In this document: positions 1 through 9,062 of the stretch, one piece after another | How positions within the stretch are numbered: position 1 is the stretch's first letter | Layout of the letters: each line of letters opens with the position of its first letter | Assembly (NCBI GenBank): GCA_963794265.1 | Contig: CAWCDJ010000003.1 | Span: forward strand, 1,550,001-1,614,000 | DNA from: CAWCDJ01 sp963794265 | GTDB taxonomy: Bacteria; Acidobacteriota; Terriglobia; Bryobacterales; Bryobacteraceae | Direction of reading: 5' to 3' | DNA length: 64,000 bases | Program-made: the position numbers and the translations under genes | Notes under the pieces: generated by a model | What the model saw: only the letters and a program-made list of their open reading frames with translations | What the model was told of the DNA's origin: nothing | Databases searched by the model: none

Positions 1-1778
1 GCGGTGTTCCGGCCGTGATAAGCGTTGTAGTACATGCACGAGATGAGGAGTTGACTGGGTCTTCCGAGCATATAGTCCGCCATCGCGTTGCTGGTAAAGC
101 TACCGTCGAAGGTGAAGATGCCCATGGCCCGGTAGGAGGTCGCCGTCACCTGGCTGCCGCGCCACTGCGACACCCCGAACTTGAGGGTGTGCCGGCCGGT
201 CGTTCTGGAGATCTTCACTTCAAACTGGTATTGGTTGTCCACTTCACGCGAGAGAGTGCCTGGGGTGATGCCGGCTCTGCTCGAGATGCTGACCTGGGGC
301 GAAACCGGGGCCGGTTGGCTGAAGTTGCCGCCCAACTGAATGGCGTTCTGCTGCTGCTGCAGGGAAGGTTGGCTCGCCTGGCTGTTCACTCGCGTGTAAG
401 ACAGACGGAATTCGCCCAACATAACCGGACTGAAGCTGTGCGTGTCCGAGAGAGACAAGGACTGAACTGGCACCCGGGTGCCGGCCGAGACAATTGGTAG
501 TGCCGTTAGTGGCGTAACGTTAAACGATAAGTCCTTGTTATTGAAATAGCGTACACTCAGATTGTTTTTCGCCGAGAGGCGCTGGTCGATCTTGATCGTT
601 TCCTGATTGTTAGTACTCCTCGTGCTTACCAGGAGTGTGTTCTGCCCGTTGGGCTGGTTTGGAAGGAGCGGCTGATACATCGTGTATAACTTGACCGCGA
701 ACGGATCCATACGGCTCGCCGGAATGATGTTGCCAGGAAAGGCCGTGCCCGAGCTTGGGTCGATAACCGGTTTCGAAGTAGCCGAGAAGTCGCCGAGGCG
801 CTCCTGGGAAGTCGCCGGGAAGGATGTCTGCAGCGCCTGCGAACTCAACCGGAGGCCCTGGTAAGATACAAAGAAGAAGGTCCGATCTTTGCCATTGTAG
901 TGCGGCAGGACGACAGGACCGCCAAACGTCCCTCCAAACTGGTTCTGCCTCAGAAGCGGGACCGACGTCGCGAAAGCGTTCCGGCCATTTACGGCATCGT
1001 TGCGGAAATACTCATACGCGCTGCCGTGGGCTGAGTTCGTTCCGCCCTTGGTCACCGCGAGGAAGATAGAGCCCATTGCCTGGCCATACTCGGCGGAGTA
1101 GGTGTTGGTCAGGACGCGGAACTCCTCGAGTGCATCAGGCGACGGCAGGTTCTGCGATGTCCCATAAAGACTGGACACCAGCGTGACGCCATCCAGCATC
1201 ATGTTATTGTCTCTGAGGCGACCGCCGTCTACGCTGATCGTTGGACCCGATCGGGAGTTGGTCACCACGGTCGGCAACGTCGCCTGACTCATCCCGGGTA
1301 CCATGGTCGCGAGCGCCAGCACGTTCAAGTCCAAGAGCGGCAGATTCGCGAGGAGTTGGCGCTCGATGGTGGCGCCGATGGTGGAGCCCTGCGTATCCAC
1401 ACCGACCACGTTCGCCTCGACAGTTACGTTCTCCGCGACTCCGCCGACCTGCAAGGGGATGTCGGCGCGGGTGTTTTGGCCGACCGAAACGATGATTCCC
1501 GTCCGGCTGAAGCTCTTGAAGCCTGAAACCTCGGTTCTGAGGCTATAAGTTCCCGGCGGCAGTGCTTGGATAAAGAAGGCACCCTCCGCGTTCGACACGA
1601 CGCTTCGGCTCAAGCCGGTGTTCTGGTTGATCGCTTCTACGGTGACGTTCGGCACGGCGGCGTTCGTCGGATCCAAGACCTGGCCATTTATGGCGCCCGT
1701 GTCCTGGGCAAGGGCGACAGAAAGGGAAGTAGCGAGCAACGCGACAGCACTGCAGCACAACGCAAAACGACTCAGCAT
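1..1778 (-). CDS. TonB-dependent receptor, Oar-like (partial, C-terminus off window)
   Basis: The minus strand is open from an ATG at 1778 to the left edge, about 592 codons with no stop, so the gene is cut by the window. The start has a strong ribosome site (AGGGGG) and a hydrophobic signal peptide ending ALA-Q. A carboxypeptidase-regulatory-like beta fold follows (residues about 25-110), then a plug-type region with LDGVTL, EEFRVLTNTYSAEYG and GGTNSAHGSAYEYFRND, which are typical of acidobacterial Oar-like outer-membrane receptors. It probably imports a glycan breakdown product or other large ligand using TonB energy. It is transcribed away from the gene at 2037, and a near-perfect promoter overlaps a palindrome upstream. 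The substrate is unknown. Confidence 0.9.
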   Translation of the reverse strand, partial: MLSRFALCCSAVALLATSLSVALAQDTGAINGQVLDPTNAAVPNVTVEAINQNTGLSRSVVSNAEGAFFIQALPPGTYSLRTEVSGFKSFSRTGIIVSVGQNTRADIPLQVGGVAENVTVEANVVGVDTQGSTIGATIERQLLANLPLLDLNVLALATMVPGMSQATLPTVVTNSRSGPTISVDGGRLRDNNMMLDGVTLVSSLYGTSQNLPSPDALEEFRVLTNTYSAEYGQAMGSIFLAVTKGGTNSAHGSAYEYFRNDAVNGRNAFATSVPLLRQNQFGGTFGGPVVLPHYNGKDRTFFFVSYQGLRLSSQALQTSFPATSQERLGDFSATSKPVIDPSSGTAFPGNIIPASRMDPFAVKLYTMYQPLLPNQPNGQNTLLVSTRSTNNQETIKIDQRLSAKNNLSVRYFNNKDLSFNVTPLTALPIVSAGTRVPVQSLSLSDTHSFSPVMLGEFRLSYTRVNSQASQPSLQQQQNAIQLGGNFSQPAPVSPQVSISSRAGITPGTLSREVDNQYQFEVKISRTTGRHTLKFGVSQWRGSQVTATSYRAMGIFTFDGSFTSNAMADYMLGRPSQLLISCMYYNAYHGRNT

Positions 1779-1816
1779 AGAGAATTCCCCCTGGCAAATC
1801 GTTCTATACGGACAGG

Positions 1817-1845
1817 ATTATAGGATTATGTAATCCGCTTGTCAA
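1817..1845 (-). promoter_or_regulatory. Sigma-70 promoter of the receptor gene with embedded palindrome
   Basis: On the minus strand TTGACA (1845-1840) and TATAAT (1822-1817) are separated by exactly 17 bases, a full consensus promoter 39 bases before the start codon. The spacer holds the 14-base palindrome GGATTACATAATCC (1823-1836), and the half-site AGGATTAT also occurs in tandem on the plus strand at 1814-1821 and 1822-1829. A consensus promoter occupied by a palindrome suggests repression. The GntR regulator at 5266 is the obvious candidate, by inference. Confidence 0.8.
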
Positions 1846-1980
1846 TTGTAAAGATTTCCGGAGGGAGCAGCGTTCTGTTCAGGCTGGGGAAACGCCGCCC
1901 TGCCGGAACGCCCGTTTGTGGGAATTTCGGGCGCCCGGCCGGCCCCGTCCGCACTATCGCCAGGGCTCCCAATTGCGTGT

Positions 1981-2009
1981 TTGACGGCGCACCGGGTGGA
2001 TGATATCAT
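1981..2009 (+). promoter_or_regulatory. Promoter of the 2037 operon with overlapping palindrome
   Basis: TTGACG (1981-1986), a 17-base spacer and TATCAT (2004-2009) form a good promoter 28 bases before the ATG at 2037. The perfect 14-base palindrome GGATGATATCATCC (1998-2011) covers the -10 box, and a second symmetric piece (ATCCTAGGAT, 2008-2017) follows at once. The palindrome has the same length and GGAT/ATCC ends as the one in the divergent promoter at 1823-1836, so one regulator may control both. Confidence 0.7.
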
Positions 2010-2036
2010 CCTAGGATTACAAAAAGGAGCGTTCCC

Positions 2037-2939
2037 ATGAACTGGAAGATCCCCGGGGCCCTCCTGGCCCTGACGCTGGCGCCCGTGGGTGGCTTCTCAG
2101 CCGACCAACCCGCGCCGAAGAGCATTTTCGCTAGAGATAACCTCCTTGCGTGGTGCATCGTGCCGTTCGATGCCGCGCACCGTGGCCCGGTGGAGCGGGC
2201 TCAGATGCTAAAGCGCCTCGGGATTACCATGCTGGCATACGACTGGCGCGACAAGGACATCCCCGCCTTCGATCAGGAAGTGGACGCCCTCCAGGAATAT
2301 GGGATCAAGATGCAGGCCATCTGGCTGACTTCGGGTCCCGACCCGGCATCGGAGAAAGGCGTTAACGCTGTGCTGGACCTCTTGAAGCGCCGGCATCTGA
2401 AGACCGAGATCTGGTACATGTTCCGTCCGCCGGCGGGGTTCGACGCCCTGCCGCAGGCCGGGAAAGTGACCCAGGCAACTAAGGCGGTGAAGTACCTGGC
2501 GGTGGAGGCACAGAAACTCCAGTGTAAGGTGGGTATCTACAACCATGGCGGCTGGTACGGCGAACCAGAGAACGAGTTGGAGATTCTGAAGGCCGTGGGC
2601 ATGCCCAATGTCGGGCTAGTGTACAACTTCAACCACGGGCAGGACCAGATCGACCGGTTCCCGGCCTTCTTCCCCAAGATCCTGCCGCATCTTCTGGCCG
2701 TGAACATCGACGGAATGAAGAAGGAAGGACCCAGGATCCTCATCGTGGGAGAAGGAACCAGCGAGCTGAGTATGCTCAAACTGGTGCACTCCAGCGGTTA
2801 TAAAGGACCCATCGGAATCATTAATGAATCGACGGAACGGGATGCCGAGGTGGGACTCGCAGCCAATATGGCCGGCCTCCAGAAGATACTCCGGGCGATT
2901 GGGGACAACGCAGCGCTGAAGACCTACGATCATCCCTGA
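2037..2939 (+). CDS. Secreted xylose-isomerase-like TIM-barrel protein
   Basis: The 300-residue protein starts with a signal peptide (cleavage near GFSA-DQP). The rest reads as an AP-endonuclease-2/xylose-isomerase-like TIM barrel: alternating beta strands and helices, with GIYNHGGWYGEPEN and a downstream NFNHG segment resembling the family's metal- and sugar-binding loops. Secreted members in Acidobacteria and Planctomycetes are usually called sugar phosphate isomerase/epimerase, but their reactions are mostly unproven. A GGAG ribosome site precedes the ATG. Only 4 bases separate it from the next gene, so the two are probably co-transcribed from the promoter at 1981. The fold is fairly certain, the substrate is not. 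Confidence 0.75.
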   Translation: MNWKIPGALLALTLAPVGGFSADQPAPKSIFARDNLLAWCIVPFDAAHRGPVERAQMLKRLGITMLAYDWRDKDIPAFDQEVDALQEYGIKMQAIWLTSGPDPASEKGVNAVLDLLKRRHLKTEIWYMFRPPAGFDALPQAGKVTQATKAVKYLAVEAQKLQCKVGIYNHGGWYGEPENELEILKAVGMPNVGLVYNFNHGQDQIDRFPAFFPKILPHLLAVNIDGMKKEGPRILIVGEGTSELSMLKLVHSSGYKGPIGIINESTERDAEVGLAANMAGLQKILRAIGDNAALKTYDHP

Positions 2940-2943
2940 AGCC

Positions 2944-5109
2944 ATGAACGACCGGAAATCGGCTCGAGCCCCCTCTGGCGTTGCCGCGGCGAACGCACCG
3001 CTGAGCCGTGGGCCACACTGGTCCGGCGAACGCCTGTGGGTCTTGTCTGAGCGCCGAGGGAGGCGATTTCGCGGATCGCTGATCGGGCTCCTGTTGGGCG
3101 CATTGACTTTGTTGGCCTACTCGAGTTCTTTTCGCGTCCCGCTGATTCTCGACGGCAAGGCGTTACTGCTCGAGGATCCTCGAATTCGTGCGGCGACCCC
3201 TGAAAACGTGGCTTTGATATTTGGCCACACCTATTTCTGGCCCCAAGGCGAAGCTGGACTCTACCGTCCATTGACGACGCTGTCGTACCTCTTTAATTAC
3301 GCCATCCTCGGAAACGGAGATCGACCGGCGGGATATCACTGGGTAAACCTGCTGCTGCACACGCTCAACGTGCTGCTGGTTTTTGCGTTGGCGAGGCGCC
3401 TGCTCGGGGCGCTTGGACCTTCGGCCCTGCTGGCTGCCTTATGGGCCGTACATCCGGCGTCGACCGAATCCGTGACGAACATCGCAGGAAGGTCGGACCT
3501 TCTGGCGGCAATGTCTACGCTCGGTGGGTTTCTTTTGTACGTAAAGAGTACGCAAACGGCCGGTGTGCGGCGGATTGCCTGGCTGGTCGGACTCGGGATG
3601 GTGACGTTGGCAGGCGTTTATTCCAAAGAAAGCGCGGTGATGATCGCGGGGGTGATCGCATTCTACGAGTTGGCATGGCCAGGGCGGCGGCGATGGACCG
3701 ATCTCTTGTCCGGCTTCGTGGCGACGGGGATTCCGATCGCCGCGATGTTGCTTCAGCGCGCGGCGGTACTGTCTGGATCGCCCGCGGAGTTCCCGTTCAC
3801 GGACAATCCGATTGGGTACGCAGGCTTCTGGATGGGCCGGTTGACGGCGCTCAAGGTTATGACGCACTACCTGGTTCAGGCGGTGTGGCCGTGGCGCCTG
3901 TCCATCGACTATTCATATTCCCAGATTCCACCCGTGAGGGGGAACCTGGGAGATTGGATGCCGCTGGCCATGACTCTGCTGGCGGCGGCAAGCCTGGTGA
4001 GTTTGTGGCGATGGAACCGGGCCGCCTTCTTCGCGGCTGGTTTCGCGCTGATTGTGTTCCTTCCGATGTCCAATCTATTGTTTCCGATCGGCACCATCAG
4101 AGCGGACCGGTTTCTGTATTTGCCCGCGGTCGGAGTGCTGGGCTGCGTGGTATTGGCGGCGTACGGGTTGGCGTTGAGGATGAGATTGCCGCTGGCTGCG
4201 CCGGCGCTCATCCTGGTCATGACGGCGGGTTTTGCCCTACGCACCTGGGCACGGAACGCGGAGTGGCGGGACCCGCTCACACTGGCGAGCGCGGATCTAC
4301 TGACAAGCCCCCGCAGTTTCAAGCTGCACCGGCTGATCGCTATGACCATGTTCGACGCGGACCCCGAGCATTCGAATCTCGATCGCGTCGTTGAGGAGAT
4401 CGACCAGAGCCTTGCGATTCTGAACACCCTGCCGGATCTGCGAAACTCGCCCGAGACCTACCGGTTTGCCGGCCTGGCCTATCTCGCCAAAGGTGACCGG
4501 CTGCAAGTTTCGGCACCTGAAAGCGCGGAGACGGCTTACCGGCGATCGCGCGAACTGCTGGAGAGATGCATCCGGATCGACCAGTCCTACGAGCGGAAAA
4601 GAGAAGCGCGATACGGAAAACCTGGAAAAGGCGTCGTGGCACGGACGGAGCCGGAGGCTTACCGGTTGCTTTCGATTGCGGATCAGCGGTTAGGAGACCC
4701 GGATGCCGCTCTCCGGGAGGCGCGCGAGGCACAGCGGATCGCTCCGTGGGACCCTCTGATGTACCGCCAGACCGCGGCTCTGTTGTTGATGCGTGAGCAG
4801 GGCGATGAAGCGGCGGTCACCTTGATCGAGGGCATGCTGACCACGTCGGACCTCGGACTGCAATCGGACCTGTTGCGCTTGTATAGCAGCTCCTCGGACC
4901 GCGCCAATTGCACGCTCCTCTCCGGTCCGTACGGTCCGGTGCTCAATCCGCAGTGCTCGATTGTTCGCGATCACATGTGCGCGGCAGCTCCGGAGATCCT
5001 GAAGGCGCTGATTCTCATGGGCAGGCGGCAGGACGCGCTGGAGAAGAAGAATACTTTCACGGTGGACTTCCAGTGCGGCCCCGGGCCACTGGTCGAAGTG
5101 CTTCCGTAA
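2944..5109 (+). CDS. Polytopic membrane protein with C-terminal TPR region (TMTC-like)
   Basis: The 721-residue protein has about ten hydrophobic segments in its first 450 residues and a soluble C-terminal half with TPR-like helices (PEAYRLLSIADQRLGDPDAALREAREAQRIAP). The first extracytoplasmic loop has the motifs LEDPRI and YRPLTTLSYLFNY followed by HWVNLLLHTLNVLL, which are typical of the bacterial relatives of TMTC proteins, predicted GT-C glycosyltransferases that use polyprenyl-linked sugars. It sits directly behind the gene at 2037. Glycosyl transfer onto exported proteins is a reasonable guess but not shown. A short unrelated C-terminal tail follows the TPR region. Confidence 0.75.
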   Translation: MNDRKSARAPSGVAAANAPLSRGPHWSGERLWVLSERRGRRFRGSLIGLLLGALTLLAYSSSFRVPLILDGKALLLEDPRIRAATPENVALIFGHTYFWPQGEAGLYRPLTTLSYLFNYAILGNGDRPAGYHWVNLLLHTLNVLLVFALARRLLGALGPSALLAALWAVHPASTESVTNIAGRSDLLAAMSTLGGFLLYVKSTQTAGVRRIAWLVGLGMVTLAGVYSKESAVMIAGVIAFYELAWPGRRRWTDLLSGFVATGIPIAAMLLQRAAVLSGSPAEFPFTDNPIGYAGFWMGRLTALKVMTHYLVQAVWPWRLSIDYSYSQIPPVRGNLGDWMPLAMTLLAAASLVSLWRWNRAAFFAAGFALIVFLPMSNLLFPIGTIRADRFLYLPAVGVLGCVVLAAYGLALRMRLPLAAPALILVMTAGFALRTWARNAEWRDPLTLASADLLTSPRSFKLHRLIAMTMFDADPEHSNLDRVVEEIDQSLAILNTLPDLRNSPETYRFAGLAYLAKGDRLQVSAPESAETAYRRSRELLERCIRIDQSYERKREARYGKPGKGVVARTEPEAYRLLSIADQRLGDPDAALREAREAQRIAPWDPLMYRQTAALLLMREQGDEAAVTLIEGMLTTSDLGLQSDLLRLYSSSSDRANCTLLSGPYGPVLNPQCSIVRDHMCAAAPEILKALILMGRRQDALEKKNTFTVDFQCGPGPLVEVLP

Positions 5110-5179
5110 GATGCAGCCGACCCGAAAGGCGTCGTCGACTCGGGCTCGACACTCTCTCGCCATCCGTAAGCCACGTGCA

Positions 5180-5227
5180 ATCCACAGGTTGTGGATCGGG
5201 CAGCGAAGAACCCCGCCGAAAGCGGGG
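5180..5227 (+). promoter_or_regulatory. Two inverted repeats upstream of the GntR gene
   Basis: ATCCACA-GGT-TGTGGAT (5180-5196) is a perfect 7-base inverted repeat. CCCCGC-CGAAA-GCGGGG (5211-5227) is a compact GC hairpin after the end of the membrane-protein gene, without a clear T run. The second may act as a weak terminator or processing hairpin. The first again has ATCC/GGAT ends and could be an operator. Nearer the gene, at 5245-5261, the sequence has AGGATGATAGGA, which shares GGATGATA with the palindrome at 1998. Confidence 0.4.
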
Positions 5228-5265
5228 ATAGGTAGCACCGATTCATGATAGGATGATAGGAAGAT

Positions 5266-6036
5266 ATGCAATCTCTACCGTTGGACGAACCGGATATCGT
5301 AAAACACAGTAGTCCCATACCCTACTATTTCCAATTGAGCAGCTATATCGAGGGCAAGATCAAAGCGAAGGAACTGCTGCCGGGGGAACTCATGCCGAGC
5401 GAGCAGGAAATCTGCGAAAAGCTCGATGTGAGCCGGACCGTGGTTCGGCAGGCGATGGCCGACCTGGAGCGTAAGGGCCTGATCAGCAAACAGAGCGGAA
5501 AGCGCAGCACGGTCTGCCACCCCAAGTATGAGGGTAGCCTCATGCAAAACCTGCGTGGATTCTATGAGGATGCCATTTCCAAAGGGCAGAAACCGACCAC
5601 TCGCGTTCTCCAGATGAAAGTGATGCCCGCAGAGAGCGAGGTAGCCGAAGCCCTGAAGCTAAACGAGGGGGAGCCCGTTGTCATGCTCAACCGGCTTCGG
5701 TTCCTCGACGGCGAGCCCGAGGTTCTGGTGGTCACCTACCTGCCGGCCGCAAAGTGTCCCGACCTAGTTCGCGAGGACCTTACTGATAAGTCCCTCTATG
5801 AGGTGTTGGCCCGGAAGTATGGGCTTGTGATTTTTCAAGGGTATCGCACCGTGAGGGCCATCGCGCTTGATCGCGCCGACGCCAAGCGCTTCGGTTTGCC
5901 GCCGGGCAGCCCCGCGTTGCTGCTGAAGAGCGTCGGTCTGCTCGAGGACGGATCGCCGCTCGAATACTATGTTGCGAAGCACCGCGGAGACCGCGCGGAG
6001 TTTCACATTTATCTGGTGCGCGGAGCGACGACCTAG
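5266..6036 (+). CDS. GntR-family transcriptional regulator (HutC/UTRA type)
   Basis: The 256-residue protein has an N-terminal GntR winged helix (about residues 18-85: PGELMPSEQEICEKLDVSRTV, then RQAMADLERKGLI) and a C-terminal UTRA effector domain (about 100-250: LNEGEPVVMLNRLRFLDGEP ... SLYEVLARKYGL). UTRA domains bind small ligands, often sugar phosphates, and release the protein from palindromic operators. AAGG just upstream is the ribosome site. Gene position and palindromes in the promoters at 1823, 1998 and upstream of this gene suggest that it controls the TonB receptor and the 2037 operon, and itself. That link is inferred from sequence only. Confidence 0.92.
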   Translation: MQSLPLDEPDIVKHSSPIPYYFQLSSYIEGKIKAKELLPGELMPSEQEICEKLDVSRTVVRQAMADLERKGLISKQSGKRSTVCHPKYEGSLMQNLRGFYEDAISKGQKPTTRVLQMKVMPAESEVAEALKLNEGEPVVMLNRLRFLDGEPEVLVVTYLPAAKCPDLVREDLTDKSLYEVLARKYGLVIFQGYRTVRAIALDRADAKRFGLPPGSPALLLKSVGLLEDGSPLEYYVAKHRGDRAEFHIYLVRGATT

Positions 6037-6150
6037 AAACTTCAGCTCCGGTGCGAAGAGCGCAACAGGAGTCCCGTCAATCCTCGCCAGGCACGTTGGT
6101 CTGTGGGGGAAGCCCACAGGCTTTCGGCAGTATGTAGGGAGTTAGGACTT

Positions 6151-7092
6151 ATGTTATCACGACGCACATTTGGAAAGCTGATTGCGGCGACCTTACCGGT
6201 CGACGCACTTGCGGCAAAGATCGACTCTGTCGTCCACGGTGTGCAGTTCGGGCTCCAGAGTTATGTATTCTCCGGAATCGGATTGGCCCAGGACGGCATC
6301 CTCGACATCGTGATCAAGTCCATGGTCGAATGTGGCTTGGGCGAGTGCGACCTGTATGCGCCCCTGGTAGAGCCGGCCCGATTGTGGGAACAGGCCCGGG
6401 CCGGTGGACCGGCCGATCCCGGGACGCCGGTTTCTCCGGAGGTTGCCGCGGCGCGAACCCGGGCCCGAGGGGAGCTCGCCAGGTGGCGCATATCTGTCTC
6501 ACTCGACTACTTCCGGAACATCCGGAAGAAGTTCGAAGACGCCGGCATCGCGGTCTACGGGCTCAGCGGCTTTCCCGGCTCCAACGAGGAGGAGTTCATG
6601 AGGACATGCGAAATCGCCGAGGCTCTGGGTGCCCGGATGATCAACCTCGGCGTGCCGCTCTCTGCGGCCAGGCGCATCGCCCCCTTGGCAGAAAAGCAGA
6701 GCATCAAGGTGAGCCTTCTGGGCCGTCCCGATATGAGGTCTACCAACCCTGATGCGATCGCCAGGCCTGAGAACTTTGAAGAGGCGTTATCGTATTCCAA
6801 AAGCTATGGGACGACTTTCGACATCGGCGATGCTACAGGTGGCGGCTATGATGCATTACAGTTCGTCTCGGCTCACCACGACCGCATTGCGTTAATCTAT
6901 CTGAAGGACCGGCGCAAAGACCGGCTGAGCGTGCCGTTTGGCGAGGGTGATACGCCGATCAAGGAAGTCCTGCAATTACTCAGAGACAAGAAGTACCCCA
7001 TCCGCTGTTACCTGGATTGTGACTACAAAACCACTAACCGGCCGGCCGATGTGAAGCGGTGTTTCGAATATGCCAGGGCGGCTCTCGGATAG
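6151..7092 (+). CDS. Tat-exported sugar phosphate isomerase/epimerase-like protein
   Basis: The start at 6151 is preferred over one 48 bases upstream because it has the ribosome site GGGAGTTAGG and gives a twin-arginine signal (LSRRTFGKLIAATLPVDALA). The mature part (313 residues in all) is a xylose-isomerase-like TIM barrel, with the strand patterns GIAVYGLSGFPGSNEEEF, FDIGDATGGG, IALIYLKDR and YLDCDYK. The GDATGG and LKDR loops correspond to metal and substrate loops of the family. Related proteins occur beside sulfatases and DUF1080 proteins in Acidobacteria, as here. The reaction is unknown. Confidence 0.8.
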   Translation: MLSRRTFGKLIAATLPVDALAAKIDSVVHGVQFGLQSYVFSGIGLAQDGILDIVIKSMVECGLGECDLYAPLVEPARLWEQARAGGPADPGTPVSPEVAAARTRARGELARWRISVSLDYFRNIRKKFEDAGIAVYGLSGFPGSNEEEFMRTCEIAEALGARMINLGVPLSAARRIAPLAEKQSIKVSLLGRPDMRSTNPDAIARPENFEEALSYSKSYGTTFDIGDATGGGYDALQFVSAHHDRIALIYLKDRRKDRLSVPFGEGDTPIKEVLQLLRDKKYPIRCYLDCDYKTTNRPADVKRCFEYARAALG

Positions 7093-7106
7093 CCCGCGGC
7101 CGGGCT
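7091..7106 (+). terminator. GC hairpin after the epimerase-like gene
   Basis: AGCCCG-CGGC-CGGGCT is a perfect 6-base stem with a 4-base loop that starts at the stop codon of the preceding gene. No T run follows, so it may be only a stability hairpin. Confidence 0.35.
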
Positions 7107-7225
7107 GAACATAGCACCACTCTTGCATTATGCAGTAAGTGTATAGAACACATTTCGCACGTAGCGGATGGATCGCCGCGTATCGCTTGAGACAAATGAG
7201 ATCCCAGGGATAGAGGGAGGATACA

Positions 7226-8104
7226 ATGATACAGGCCGCTGCATGGTATCGGGTCGTGACGATGTCGCTCCCCACGTCCACGTTCGCTCTCGGCCAGAGC
7301 GACCCCAACCGTAAGGACTGGATTCAGCTATTCAATGGCAAGAACCTGGATGGCTGGGTCATGAAGATCGCCGGTTACCCACTCGGGGAGAACTACGGAA
7401 ACACTTTCCGTGTGGAGAATGGTCTGCTGCGAGTTGCCTACGATCAGTACACCGAATTCGGCAACCGCTTCGGTCATATTTTCTATCGCACCAAGTTCTC
7501 GCACTATATTGTCGCGGCGGAATACCGCTTCGTGGGCGAACAGACCAAGGGCGGTCCCGCTTGGGCGTATAAAAATAACGGCATTATGATCCACTGCCAG
7601 CCGCCGGAAACGATGGGTTTAAATCAGGATTTTCCGATTTCGGTGGAGGTGCAGTTGCTGGGCGGCGGCCCTACCGGCGATCGACCTACGGCCAGTGCCT
7701 GCTCACCGGGCACCGAGATATACCACAACGGAGAGAAAGTGAAGTCGCACTGTCTCGTCTCGACGTCGCCGACTATTCGCGACGATCAGTGGGTGCGGGT
7801 GGAGGCCGAAGTGTTGGGGAGTGCGCGAGTGCGCCACATGGTAAATGGGGTTCAGGTGCTCGAATACAACAACCTTGAAATCGGTGGTGGAAACGTGAAA
7901 AACTTCGACCCCGAAGTCAAGAAGGACGGCACGCCCCTCGGGGAGGGCTACATTGCGCTGCAGGGCGAAAGTCATCCGACCGATTTCCGCAAGGTGGAGA
8001 TCCTGAATCTGTCGGGCTGCATGGATCCCAAGGCATCAAACTACAAAACGTACTTCGTACATCGCGACGACAGCACCTGTACCTACGCGTCCGCTCATAA
8101 TTGA
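7226..8104 (+). CDS. DUF1080 (3-keto-disaccharide hydrolase family) protein
   Basis: The 292-residue protein has a short hydrophobic N-terminus and then the DUF1080 signature WIQLFNGKNLDGW followed by the concanavalin-like jelly roll: FRVENGLLRV, EYRFVG, NGIMIHCQPPETM, VQLLGGGP, and GYIALQGESHPTDFRKVEIL at the end of the fold. Structurally studied members act on 3-keto-glycosides or bind sugars. The last 35 residues (GCMDPKASNYKTYF ... STCTY) form a small cysteine-bearing tail seen on secreted proteins. A GGGAGG ribosome site precedes the ATG. It follows the Tat epimerase-like gene by about 130 bases and probably shares its sugar pathway. Confidence 0.85.
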   Translation: MIQAAAWYRVVTMSLPTSTFALGQSDPNRKDWIQLFNGKNLDGWVMKIAGYPLGENYGNTFRVENGLLRVAYDQYTEFGNRFGHIFYRTKFSHYIVAAEYRFVGEQTKGGPAWAYKNNGIMIHCQPPETMGLNQDFPISVEVQLLGGGPTGDRPTASACSPGTEIYHNGEKVKSHCLVSTSPTIRDDQWVRVEAEVLGSARVRHMVNGVQVLEYNNLEIGGGNVKNFDPEVKKDGTPLGEGYIALQGESHPTDFRKVEILNLSGCMDPKASNYKTYFVHRDDSTCTYASAHN

Positions 8105-8125
8105 TGGGATCAAGGTCTAGTATTA

Positions 8126-8352
8126 CTGTCGCTTAAGGACTTTCACAACGCCTACGGCATCGAAAAAGCGGCGGTGAGCGAGAACTTCATCGAGGCCAGC
8201 CGCGAAAAGGTGAAGCGTTGATGGAGCGTCCGTTGGGCGAACTGCGCCTGTGCGCCATTGTCATCGACGGCACGCCGTTCAAGGACCGGCAGATGAAGGT
8301 AGCCTTTGGGACTGGCTGCGATGGACGCAAGACGGTGCTCGGCCTGCGCGAG
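8126..8352 (+). pseudogene. IS256/mutator-type transposase fragment, frameshifted
   Basis: Plus-strand codons 8126-8218 (ending EKVKR then a stop) continue in another frame from 8221 with LRLCAIVIDGTPFKDRQM and GCDGRKTVLGLRE. This matches the catalytic-aspartate region of IS256/mutator transposases (iDG.pF, then G.dG.K.vLG.re). Both ends are missing and a frameshift lies at 8219, so it cannot be active. Confidence 0.65.
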
Positions 8353-8436
8353 CGTGGGGCAGGATCGCCGCCGGTTCCTGGCGGTGGCATGGGCCCCGGC
8401 GTCAGTGCCGGACTCCGTTGGCGGCGCCAGATCCGC

Positions 8437-8790
8437 TGCCGCGAGGCTTCGCTGCTGCGCCTGGAGCTCACGCCAGATGGGTTCTGCCAATTCGCCGATT
8501 CTCTGCTGGGTCACGAGTTCCCGGGCCATCGCGGTGAGCACGTTGTCATCCTCTTCCAAAGCGTTCAGTCCCTGGGAGGAGAACTTGCCCTCCATCGCAA
8601 GCGAGACCAGCATCTTCTTTGCCATCAGCCGCAAGCAACTGGATTGCATCGTGTCCTGATAGTGAAGGTAGTATACGCGCACCGGCTGGCGTTGTCCTAT
8701 CCGCCAGGATCGGCGACTGCCCTGACGGAGTGTGGAGAGAGTAGCCAGACTGATCGCGGGCGAGAATGGTCTCCAGGCGGCGAGTGACAT
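8437..8790 (-). pseudogene. SNF2-family helicase C-terminal fragment, frameshifted
   Basis: On the minus strand one frame reads LRQGSRRSWRIGQRQPVRV and then a helix-rich stretch (CLRLMAKKMLVSLAMEGK, LTAMARELV), the C-terminal end of SNF2/DEAD-box helicases, including motif VI (RRSWRIGQ). The preceding residues (SGYSLHT) are in a different frame, joined near 8730-8740. The N-terminal helicase lobe is absent. It lies in antisense to the end of the transposase fragment, so it marks a rearrangement. Confidence 0.6.
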
Positions 8791-9062
8791 CGCGCTTCTG
8801 GGAGTAGGGCAGCGGCGTGTTGCCATTGTTGGTGCGCGACGGGCTCCGGAGCAGCCACGTCAGCAAGGGGATGCCCAGAAGGGACATCAGGTTGCATTCC
8901 GACCGGCCCCGGATTTACCCGAACTCGCACCGGCAATAGCCGAGCGCGGACTCCGGTGCGGCTTGGCTGCCGGCAGATTTGTTGCCGCTTAGTTCGATTT
9001 GGGCAGGCCGGAGAGTATCAGAAATTGTGGAAGTGGTTTAAAATCAAAGAAGCTTCAAATGT

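Noticed and set aside
5180..5196. DnaA box pair (ATCCACA inverted repeat)
   Set aside because: It lacks the TT start of the DnaA consensus, and there is no dnaA, dnaN or cluster of boxes. An operator or hairpin is more likely.
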